Program-made: the position numbers and the translations under genes
Shown: piece after piece, positions 5,639-11,288 of the stretch
Numbering within the stretch: the stretch's first letter is position 1
How the letters are laid out: each line of letters begins with the position of its first letter
Source: Chlamydiota bacterium
GTDB taxonomy: Bacteria; Chlamydiota; Chlamydiia; Chlamydiales; JAJFMK01
NCBI GenBank assembly: GCA_021772215.1
Contig: JAJFMK010000024.1
Location: forward strand, 1-11,288
Length of the DNA stretch: 11,288 nt
Direction: 5' to 3'
Notes under the pieces: generated by a model
The model's input: only the letters and a program-made list of their open reading frames with translations
What the model was told of the DNA's origin: nothing
Database searches by the model: none

Positions 5639-6446
5639 AGCAAAAAAAGTGGCTCTTGAGATCGTTGCCTTCTTTAACGAAAGGAACGTCACCGTCTACG
5701 CTGAAGAGGATGAGTCAAATGCTCTCAAAACAGAAAACCTCTTCTCAATTGATCCACTCGAAATCGACTTTCGCATTTCACTTGGCGGCGACGGCACCAT
5801 TTTAAGACTTTTTCATCGCCATCCGCAGATCAAAGCGCCCCTCGTTGGCGTCAACCTCGGTGGTCTCGGCTTTCTAGCCGACATCCCAACAGATGATCTT
5901 CAGGGCTGCCTACAGAATCTGATCGATGGCAACTTCGGTGTCCAAGAGCGCATTGTGATGGAAGGGTCTGATAAAGAAATGCCTCTCTCCATTGCCGTCA
6001 ATGACATCTCTTTTCACCGCGCCCATAACCCCTCACTCATCGAGCTCGCTGTCCATGTTGACGGCACCTACCTCAATACCTTCAGCGCCGACGGTCTGAT
6101 CATCGCCACACCGACCGGCTCCACCGCCTACAACCTCGCCGCTGGGGGACCGATTCTCTCTCCTCTCCTCGAAGCATGTGTATTAACTCCCATCTGTCCC
6201 CACACCATCTCCAACCGCCCCCTTGTCCTCTTTCCGAAACATGAGATCAAAGTCGAATATATCAGCCATTACGAACCGATCGAAGTGAGCTTCGACGGTG
6301 TCAAACATCACCAGCTCAAAACCAACGAATCAGTCACCATCCGCCCCTCCCAAATGAAGTTTCCTCTTCTCACCTTCAAAAACCATGACTACTTCTCAAC
6401 CCTACGTACCAAACTCAACTGGTCCGGCAAGCTGCGCTCGAAGTAA
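5601..6446 (+). CDS. nadK: NAD kinase
   Basis: NAD kinase phosphorylates NAD to NADP in the cytoplasm, the only known route to NADP. The 281 residues show the complete family signature: GGDGTILR (62-69) in the N-terminal domain, VNLGGLGFLAD (84-94), VNDISFHR (133-140) and ADGLIIATPTGSTAYNLAAGGP (163-184), followed by the SNRPLVL strand. The frame can be extended back to 5568, but the ATG at 5601 is preferred because a strong gagga lies about five bases before it and the protein then starts at the usual beta strand, MRVALFLNH. It begins inside the last 38 bases of dxs, pointing to coupled translation. Its last 32 bases overlap the end of the opposite-strand DHH gene. NADPH is used by the reductive MEP steps, a possible reason for this placement. 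Confidence 0.96.
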   Translation: MRVALFLNHTKPEAKKVALEIVAFFNERNVTVYAEEDESNALKTENLFSIDPLEIDFRISLGGDGTILRLFHRHPQIKAPLVGVNLGGLGFLADIPTDDLQGCLQNLIDGNFGVQERIVMEGSDKEMPLSIAVNDISFHRAHNPSLIELAVHVDGTYLNTFSADGLIIATPTGSTAYNLAAGGPILSPLLEACVLTPICPHTISNRPLVLFPKHEIKVEYISHYEPIEVSFDGVKHHQLKTNESVTIRPSQMKFPLLTFKNHDYFSTLRTKLNWSGKLRSK

Positions 6447-7293
6447 ATTCTCTGATCACCTCTTTTCTCATCCAAAGTCTGTCTGCTGTGGCGACGTGAC
6501 CTTTAAATTCTGCATTGGTACTTTTAGTGATCCACTGCTGGATAGCTTGGTCTGTAGAGAGAAAGTGGCTCTTTTGTGTTGAGATGTCCGAGACGATGAG
6601 GAGGCTTTGGCTCTTAGAGAGCTCTTCATGAAGTAGCTCTTTCGCAGACCAGACTTCAAGTTGAGCAATAGTTATCTCTTTTCCCGAGATTTGAAGTCTC
6701 TTGGTATCCTTTTTGACCGCTTTTTGAGGATCTTGAAGGATCGACTGGCTCACCTCGCTGTAGTATTGGGCGATCCAATTGGAAGGTAGGTCAGTGTGGT
6801 TTTTAAGCTCATTGAAAGCAGCAATGTCTCTTTCTGTTGTCACTTCGGCCTGCAGGTTGAGTGTGTTGGCAAAGATCGCTGTGTAGAGAAGATTAGCGCT
6901 TAAGGTGTCGATGGGCGAATGGTTGTACTTTTCCCAGATGAGGGTGGCGCAGGAGCCCACATGTTCGACAACGCTCTTTTCACCTAAGCGCTGCTTCCAG
7001 TAGGCTTCAAAACCAAAGTGATGATCGATCACTTCCACCACCTGATCAAGCTCGACAAAACTCTCGAAAAAATTAGGGTCGGAGACATCAACTAAGATGT
7101 ATTGGCAGCCCTCCGGAAACTCAAGATCGATCTGCAAATCCCAATTTTTAATGGAATCGGGAATCGTCTCGTTGAAGGGAGCGCGAAGGACCGCCATTGC
7201 ATTCTTAAGAAGTTTTTTATAGGCAATGGCACAAGCCAATACATCAATATCTGTATAGGCCGATCCGCCAGTAATTACTTTATCTCTATTCAT
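6415..7293 (-). CDS. DHH-family phosphoesterase, pyrophosphatase/exopolyphosphatase-like
   Basis: This encodes 292 residues of the DHH superfamily, which uses metal ions to cleave phosphoanhydride or phosphodiester bonds. Motifs are YTDIDVLACAIAY (13-25, with Asp15 and Asp17), LVDVSDP (67-73, Asp69), VIDHH (88-92) and VGSCATLIWE (112-121), in the order of family II pyrophosphatases. Two canonical metal ligands differ: the His before the first Asp pair is replaced (GGSAYTD), and the later Asp is Asn in AIFANTLNL (139-147). I recall an uncharacterised bacterial subgroup with the same pattern, so this is probably a subfamily trait, not decay, and pyrophosphatase activity should not be assumed. 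The C-terminal half resembles a DHHA2 domain but lacks a clear SRKQ-type substrate motif. The ATG is divergent from the next gene by only 20 bases. The 3' end overlaps nadK by 32 bases. Confidence 0.85.
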   Translation of the reverse strand: MNRDKVITGGSAYTDIDVLACAIAYKKLLKNAMAVLRAPFNETIPDSIKNWDLQIDLEFPEGCQYILVDVSDPNFFESFVELDQVVEVIDHHFGFEAYWKQRLGEKSVVEHVGSCATLIWEKYNHSPIDTLSANLLYTAIFANTLNLQAEVTTERDIAAFNELKNHTDLPSNWIAQYYSEVSQSILQDPQKAVKKDTKRLQISGKEITIAQLEVWSAKELLHEELSKSQSLLIVSDISTQKSHFLSTDQAIQQWITKSTNAEFKGHVATADRLWMRKEVIREFTSSAACRTS

Positions 7294-7299
7294 GACTAT

Positions 7300-7307
7300 T
7301 GTATAAT
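7300..7307. promoter_or_regulatory. Overlapping divergent -10 elements
   Basis: A perfect TATAAT (7302-7307) reads forward, and the overlapping reverse complement gives TATACA (7305-7300) for the reverse strand. Predicted starts would fall near 7314 forward and near 7293 reverse, which are the likely start codons of both genes. The -35 boxes are poor on both sides (forward 7279-7284 TTTATC) and would lie inside the neighbouring coding sequences. Confidence 0.45.
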
Positions 7308-7313
7308 TCTTTT

Positions 7314-8333
7314 GTGATTAGATATCTCTTAATTCTAATTTTTCTTCCCTTAACAGCTACAGAGTTAACCATAGCCTCATATAACTGCGGCGCTCTGCCT
7401 AACCATTATGACTATCTTCGCGCTGTCTGTATGGGCAGTTTAGTCGAAGAGAGGAATAAGGTTGAACCTCAAATTTTTAAGGAAGCGAATCGAATCGAAG
7501 AGCTGGTTTTGAAAAACCTCCTTTCAAAAGAGGAAGGATATCAGTTTTTAGAAAGCCTTCTAGAGACAGCCCCCTTTTGGCAAACTCAAAGCTTAGAGCT
7601 GATCACTCCCTACAATAAGCGACCAATAAAGATGGATCCTCTTATTCAAGAGAGGCTGGAAGCACACTTGGGAGCCCCCTGGAGCGACGAAAGCGTTGAG
7701 AAAACACGAAAAGAGATGGCGCGCCACATATTTGCCGAGGAGCTGAGCGCAGATATCCTCTGTCTCCAAGAGGCAAACCTGATCGACTCATCTCTTCTTC
7801 CCATTGACTATCAATTGGTTAGTGACGGCGCCATCGCTTTAGCCTTTTCAAAAAGCCGCTTTCAGCTCGTTGAAGTTGTCAATAGAGTTGCTAAACGCTC
7901 ATTAACTCTTCTTTTAGAAGATCAGAGCAATGGAAATCGAGTAATCGCCAGCTCCCTACACCTCACTGGCTGCAATCCCTATCGTGAAGGTGAGGATTCT
8001 ACCAAAGGGGACTGGGAACTAACAGAGACCCTTGCTGCCATGGAAGAGATTGGGGCTGACCTCTACCTCATAGGTATGGACTCGAATGTCACCTCTCTAC
8101 ACCCTCGGCTGGTGATTCCCTTCCAATTTGGGTATCAACTTGATACAGAGGATGTTACACCAACATGCACAAACCCTCACTCTCTTCTCCATACCCGGAT
8201 CGACTGGATCATGGTGAAGGCGCCGCACAACCCTTGCAAAATTATTGGCATTGAGATGAAGAGCATCGGCCTCAATGAGATGTATTCAAATATTAGCGAT
8301 CACAAACCGATATATTCAAAAATAAAATACTAA
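7314..8333 (+). CDS. Exported endonuclease/exonuclease/phosphatase-fold protein
   Basis: This encodes 339 residues from a GTG at 7314. An in-frame TTG at 7299 would place the TATAAT box inside the gene, so GTG is preferred; neither has a ribosome-binding site. The N-terminus MIRYLLILIFLPLTATE looks like a short signal peptide, and the domain's first strand (LTIASYNCG) begins right after it. Catalytic motifs of the EEP (DNase I/sphingomyelinase/inositol phosphatase) fold are present: Asn24, LQE (151-153, Glu153), SLHLTG (214-219, His216), GMDSN (254-258), RIDWIMV (295-301) and SDHKP (328-332, Asp329 and His330). All key residues seem intact. About 100 mostly helical residues (36-140) sit between motif one and the catalytic Glu, more than usual. 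Members cleave nucleic acids, phospholipids or inositol phosphates, and the substrate here is unknown. Export makes an envelope or host target plausible. Confidence 0.85.
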   Translation: MIRYLLILIFLPLTATELTIASYNCGALPNHYDYLRAVCMGSLVEERNKVEPQIFKEANRIEELVLKNLLSKEEGYQFLESLLETAPFWQTQSLELITPYNKRPIKMDPLIQERLEAHLGAPWSDESVEKTRKEMARHIFAEELSADILCLQEANLIDSSLLPIDYQLVSDGAIALAFSKSRFQLVEVVNRVAKRSLTLLLEDQSNGNRVIASSLHLTGCNPYREGEDSTKGDWELTETLAAMEEIGADLYLIGMDSNVTSLHPRLVIPFQFGYQLDTEDVTPTCTNPHSLLHTRIDWIMVKAPHNPCKIIGIEMKSIGLNEMYSNISDHKPIYSKIKY

Positions 8334-8338
8334 CAGAT

Positions 8339-8367
8339 TTGTATTTATAATAATTTTCTGTTATACT
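8339..8367 (+). promoter_or_regulatory. Promoter for the cotransporter gene
   Basis: TTGTAT (8339-8344) and TATACT (8362-8367) are 17 bases apart, starting five bases after the previous stop codon. Transcription would begin near 8374, about five bases before the ATG at 8379, so the transcript would be nearly leaderless. Confidence 0.6.
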
Positions 8368-8378
8368 GATCGGTACTA

Positions 8379-10607
8379 ATGAGTATTGTATCCACAATTC
8401 GTGACGCAAAAGATCAGCTATTTGGTGGAGGCGTAACGAAAGCGGACGGCATTGGAACCCTTTTTGGTGTCTTTCTTCCCTCCCTTCTCTCCACCTTTGG
8501 CATTATTTTCCACCTACGCTTGGGGTGGGTCGTTGGCTCCTACGGAATTTTAATCTCAACTTTGACGATCCTTCTCACCTTTACGATCGGTTTTATGACG
8601 GCCCTATCACTGGCCGCTGTAGCAACCAATATGCGTATTAAGGGGGGCGGAACCTACTATATCTTATCACGCTCTTTTGGCACGGAGCTAGGCGCAGCGA
8701 TTGGAATTCCTCTCTACATCTCGCAAGCTCTGATCGTTGCCTTTGAGATCATGGGTTTAACGGAGATCACTCTCTCTTTAGCGCCCCATCTTAGCCCTTT
8801 GGTAATTAAATTTTCGTTTCTGGTCGGCTTAACGCTTTTAACCACTATTCTTTCTCGCTACACGGTTAAAATTCAGCCCTTTGCCCTCTTTATTGTCTTT
8901 CTCTCGATAGGCTCCTTCTTTTTAGGCGGGGCAGAGGTGGTTCAAGATGCAATTGCATTTCAGATTCCCGCCGCCAAAGATAAAAATTTCTGGAGCGCCT
9001 TCGCGATCCTCTTTCCCGCGGTCACAGGAATTGAAGCGGGCTTTGGGATGTCTGGAACGTTAAAAAATCCTAGCCGCTCCCTTCCTTTGGGTACACTATT
9101 CGCTATTTTGGCAGCCGCGACTGTTTTCTTAACTGTTGCCTTTTTCATGGCGAGCTATGTCCCAAAGAATATGCTTAAACATGACCCGATCGTCCTTGCG
9201 CACTATGCAAAGTACTCTTCGATTGTGCTTATGGCGCTTTTGGGCACAAGCCTCTTTGGTGGCATAGGGGCACTAGTCGGCGGCCCTAGAACATTGCAAG
9301 CTTTGAGCCGTGATGCGATCGCCCCGCGCTGGCTAGCTCGCGGCTTTGGCTCTTTAGATGTGCCTCTATTTAGTACACTAACAACTGTTTCTATCGTTTC
9401 TGGTCTTCTTTTTATCGGAAATATCAACTTGATCGCGCCGATTTTGACGATGTTCTATCTCACAAGCTATGGGATGCTCAACTTAGCCTCGGGCATTGAA
9501 ACTGTGGTGGGTAACCCTAGCTGGCGCCCCACCTTCGCCACACCTGCTTACGTCTCCTTCTTTGGCCTCCTCCTGTGCGTCATAGCGATGTTGATGATCG
9601 ACCCAGGGCAGGCGATGATCAGCGTACTTATCATGGCGGCGATCTTCCTCTTTGTCAGACGCCAATCCATTGGAAAGAAGCTCGATGATATCCGCAACGG
9701 CATCATCTTACACTTTACCCAAAGAGGGATCTACCACCTCGCCAAAGAGGAGATTTCCAAGCGTGCCTGGAGACCCAGCTTCGTGGTCTTCTCAGGATCG
9801 CCCTCAAGACATCGCCGCCTCGTTGAATTTGCCTCTGCCCTGACACGAAACCGCGGCTTTTTGTTCACGACGGCAATACTGCCCTCAAAAAAGACAAGCC
9901 AAGAGAAAATCCTCCCCTTTAAAGAGCGGATCGAAAGCTTCTATGAAAGACGAGATATCCGCTCGCTTGTTGACGTCGTTACTTTTAATGATCTCTTTGT
10001 AGGAATGAAGCGGGTGATCAGCTCCAGCGGGGTCGGCACCATTGTACCCAATACGGTACTCCTTGGCGCTACAAGGCAGCGTCATCAGCAGCTAGCTGAA
10101 GTGATCAGCCATGCCCACGCTATGGAGAAGAATGTACTTGTAATTCAGGAGAGCCGAAAGCGTCCACAAAAACGAAAGGGCAGATCACAAGCTCCCAAGC
10201 AAGTTGACGTCTGGTGGGATGATGACTCGCGCCCTAACTCCCACCTAATGCTCATCCTAAGTCACATCCTCCGAAAGGATCTAGACTGGAAAAATGCCAA
10301 AATCACTCTTAAGTCGGCAGCACCAAATAGCGCTGCCTGCGAGACGAGGAGAGCCTACTTTGAGGAGTTCATCACAAAGCATCGCCTAGGTGTAGAGTGT
10401 GAGGTCTATGAGCTTGAAAACGACACACCTTGGCAACAAGCCGTTAAAGAGCACTCAGCCCAAGCCTCTGTTCTCCTTTTGGGCCTTAAAACTCCCGAAG
10501 GGAACCCCGAAGAGTATGGCACCTACCTCTCTGACCTCTTTGAAGTCAAAGCCACCCCTCCCCTTATCGCCTATACCCTAAGTGGACCTGAGCTAGAAAT
10601 ATTTTAG
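8379..10607 (+). CDS. SLC12-type cation-chloride cotransporter homologue
   Basis: This encodes a 742-residue inner-membrane transporter of the amino acid-polyamine-cation superfamily, closest in motifs to the SLC12 cation-chloride cotransporters. Residues 27-52 (GTLFGVFLPSLL...LRLGWVVG) match their first membrane helix, followed by TNMRIKGGGTYYILSRSFG (83-101), the helix-6 region FPAVTGIEAGFGMSGTLKNPSRSLP (212-236), GGPRTLQALSRD (301-312) and MLNLASGIETVVGNPSWRP (366-384), very like the NLAC..QT...PNWRP block of SLC12. About 12 membrane helices end near residue 427. A soluble C-terminal domain of about 315 residues follows, as in the family. It may move Na, K and Cl together, but ion specificity cannot be read here. 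The ATG at 8379 is the only start after an in-frame TGA at 8367-8369. The last 44 bases overlap a reverse-strand frame. Confidence 0.9.
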   Translation: MSIVSTIRDAKDQLFGGGVTKADGIGTLFGVFLPSLLSTFGIIFHLRLGWVVGSYGILISTLTILLTFTIGFMTALSLAAVATNMRIKGGGTYYILSRSFGTELGAAIGIPLYISQALIVAFEIMGLTEITLSLAPHLSPLVIKFSFLVGLTLLTTILSRYTVKIQPFALFIVFLSIGSFFLGGAEVVQDAIAFQIPAAKDKNFWSAFAILFPAVTGIEAGFGMSGTLKNPSRSLPLGTLFAILAAATVFLTVAFFMASYVPKNMLKHDPIVLAHYAKYSSIVLMALLGTSLFGGIGALVGGPRTLQALSRDAIAPRWLARGFGSLDVPLFSTLTTVSIVSGLLFIGNINLIAPILTMFYLTSYGMLNLASGIETVVGNPSWRPTFATPAYVSFFGLLLCVIAMLMIDPGQAMISVLIMAAIFLFVRRQSIGKKLDDIRNGIILHFTQRGIYHLAKEEISKRAWRPSFVVFSGSPSRHRRLVEFASALTRNRGFLFTTAILPSKKTSQEKILPFKERIESFYERRDIRSLVDVVTFNDLFVGMKRVISSSGVGTIVPNTVLLGATRQRHQQLAEVISHAHAMEKNVLVIQESRKRPQKRKGRSQAPKQVDVWWDDDSRPNSHLMLILSHILRKDLDWKNAKITLKSAAPNSAACETRRAYFEEFITKHRLGVECEVYELENDTPWQQAVKEHSAQASVLLLGLKTPEGNPEEYGTYLSDLFEVKATPPLIAYTLSGPELEIF

Positions 10608-10917
10608 GTAGGGCCAGAAAAAACTCCTCAACATCAAAAGGGTCAAAAAGGTTAAACATCGCTAATTCATCCTTTTCTGCAGCTACTCTCCAAGAAAAGG
10701 AGAAGGCCCTCTGCCTAAAAAAATGCGCAATTCTCTCTTGATACGATTGGCTACAAAAAAGAGTTGCCCATTGATGACTCTCTGAAAATAAGAATATCGC
10801 CTTAATAGAGGATCCCGGTTCGGGTCTAATGTGTCCATAAGGGCCTCGATGTGAATGCCTAAGGCAATAGTTGGCGGATCCCAAGCTCTCGATGAGAGGA
10901 TTATCTATACTAGGCAT
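10564..10917 (-). CDS. Small hypothetical protein
   Basis: This encodes 117 residues on the reverse strand, from an ATG with ggag about 11 bases upstream, and ends 44 bases inside the cotransporter gene. I recognise no family. The composition is protein-like: aromatic, His-rich and charged, with no signal peptide or membrane helix. Segments such as SIDNPLIESLGSANYCLRHS and FNLFDPFDVEEFFLALPKIF look like normal folded or helical sequence. No alternative gene occupies 10608-10917 on the forward strand. A possible promoter on the reverse strand is TTGTAA then TATGTT, 17 bases apart, around 10980-10950. It could still be a chance frame, because there is no homology to support it. Confidence 0.5.
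   Translation of the reverse strand: MPSIDNPLIESLGSANYCLRHSHRGPYGHIRPEPGSSIKAIFLFSESHQWATLFCSQSYQERIAHFFRQRAFSFSWRVAAEKDELAMFNLFDPFDVEEFFLALPKIFLAQVHLGYRR
10670..10701. repeat. Nine-bp inverted repeat downstream of the cotransporter gene
   Basis: TCCTTTTCT (10670-10678) and AGAAAAGGA (10693-10701) are exact reverse complements around a 14-base loop. It lies 62 bases after the cotransporter stop and inside the reverse-strand hypothetical gene. With an AT-rich stem and no T-run it is at best a weak terminator or processing signal, and may be incidental. Confidence 0.35.
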
Positions 10918-11026
10918 CTCAAGTCATACTCCAAAAAGTGTTGTGAAAGTTCCAACATACGACCAACATATATTTTTTACAATTCCTTAACATTTCTCCA
11001 TTTTTCCCTCCTTTAGTCTGTGAGGG

Positions 11027-11055
11027 TTACAAAAATCCTTATGAAATCTTAATAT
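11027..11055 (+). promoter_or_regulatory. Candidate promoter for the final gene
   Basis: TTACAA (11027-11032) and TAATAT (11050-11055) are 17 bases apart, with a predicted start near 11062. The match is moderate and the area is AT-rich, so other starts further downstream are possible. Confidence 0.3.
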
Positions 11056-11186
11056 TTTTTTTAAAAAAGTATGGATCATTTTGAGGAAAAGTCATATGTA
11101 AAGAGATAAGTCGCTTATTCAGCTTATAGGGTCTTTGACCAGTGGTGCAAGGACCCGGTGGGTTGAAGAGTTTAAATGGACTTTTT

Positions 11187-11211
11187 GGTCTGTTACAGGA
11201 CCGGATTTTTT
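11187..11211 (+). terminator. Terminator-like hairpin in the leader (possible attenuator)
   Basis: GGTCTG-tta-CAGGACC forms a six-pair stem with one bulged G (11187-11202), followed after ggа-like spacing of three bases and an A by six Ts (11206-11211). It sits only 23 bases before the ribosome-binding site of the final gene, and no gene ends just before it, so termination here would act on that gene's own leader. Confidence 0.45.
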
Positions 11212-11234
11212 AATCTTAACCTTACACATCTTTT

Positions 11235-11240
11235 GGAGGA
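11235..11240 (+). promoter_or_regulatory. Strong ribosome-binding site
   Basis: GGAGGA lies four bases before the ATG at 11245. It is the best Shine-Dalgarno sequence in the window, pointing to high expression, in contrast to the nearly leaderless genes at 1671 and 8379. Confidence 0.8.
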
Positions 11241-11244
11241 TGTT

Positions 11245-11288
11245 ATGAAACTACGTTTCCTTTCTTCTTTCGCTGCTTTTGCTGCTGC
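11245..11288 (+). CDS. Start of an exported protein gene, cut by the window edge
   Basis: Only 14 codons are visible: MKLRFLSSFAAFAA. The basic MKLR followed by a hydrophobic, Ala/Phe-rich stretch is the start of a typical signal peptide. With the strong ribosome-binding site and long leader it fits an abundant envelope protein, for example one of the major outer-membrane porin-like proteins of environmental chlamydiae, but that identity is inference from context only. The mature protein lies outside the window. Confidence 0.75.
   Translation, partial: MKLRFLSSFAAFAA

Larger units (their letters stand above)
10918..11244 (+). other. Intergenic region and long leader of the final gene
   Basis: These 327 bases contain no convincing reading frame or known RNA gene. 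A T8A6 tract lies at 11055-11068, just after a possible -10 box. From about 11128 onwards the sequence becomes rich in complementary ggtc/gacc and ccgg elements, suggesting a structured leader. A terminator-like hairpin lies at 11187-11211, then a strong ribosome-binding site. If the candidate promoter is right, the leader is about 180 bases long. Confidence 0.5.

Noticed and set aside
7299..7313. TTG start for the exported EEP protein
   Set aside because: It would put the perfect TATAAT box inside the coding sequence. The GTG at 7314 fits both the promoter and the signal peptide better, though this is not certain.
11006..11026. CCCTC...GAGGG inverted repeat as a terminator
   Set aside because: The stem has only five pairs with an 11-base loop and no T-run on either strand in the right place.

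Overview
The window looks like a chromosomal segment of an environmental (Parachlamydiales-type) chlamydia. The main reason is the central cluster xseA-xseB-dxs, which is also the gene order I recall for Chlamydia (CT329-CT331). The Dxs protein is also chlamydia-like: it has GDA instead of the usual GDG in the thiamine-diphosphate motif, and a PAMSLGSCL segment in the middle. Genes are tightly packed, with overlaps on the same strand (8, 17 and 38 bases) and converging 3' ends (32 and 44 bases). This lineage assignment is from memory, not from a database search.

Positions 1-2045 are an accessory region with a partly decayed duplication. A gamma-glutamylcyclotransferase-fold gene (1161-1598) is followed by a palindrome, a sigma70-type promoter and a small gene of unknown family (1671-2045). 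Upstream, the last 20 codons of the cyclotransferase-like gene recur at 367-426 without the rest of the gene. They too are followed by the palindrome, a promoter and a second, diverged member of the small family (514-870; about 41% identical by my hand alignment). A short repeat at 352-368 and 1001-1017 suggests how the first copy lost its body. Positions 55-336 hold only a remnant-like reading frame with one membrane segment.

Positions 2133-6446 are a compact forward operon: both exonuclease VII subunits (xseA, xseB), 1-deoxy-D-xylulose-5-phosphate synthase (dxs, first step of the MEP isoprenoid pathway) and NAD kinase (nadK). NAD kinase makes NADP, and NADPH is used by later MEP steps, so its place behind dxs makes metabolic sense, though the link is inferred.

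Positions 6415-10607 hold a reverse-strand DHH-family phosphoesterase, a divergent exported endonuclease/exonuclease/phosphatase-fold protein and a large SLC12-type cation-chloride cotransporter homologue. Several promoters here put the predicted transcript start at or within a few bases of the start codon, suggesting leaderless or nearly leaderless mRNAs.

Positions 10564-11288 hold a small reverse-strand hypothetical gene, then a long leader with a terminator-like hairpin and possible alternative pairings. The leader precedes a strong ribosome-binding site and the signal-peptide start of a gene cut off by the window edge. I saw no rRNA, tRNA, CRISPR array, transposase or integrase.
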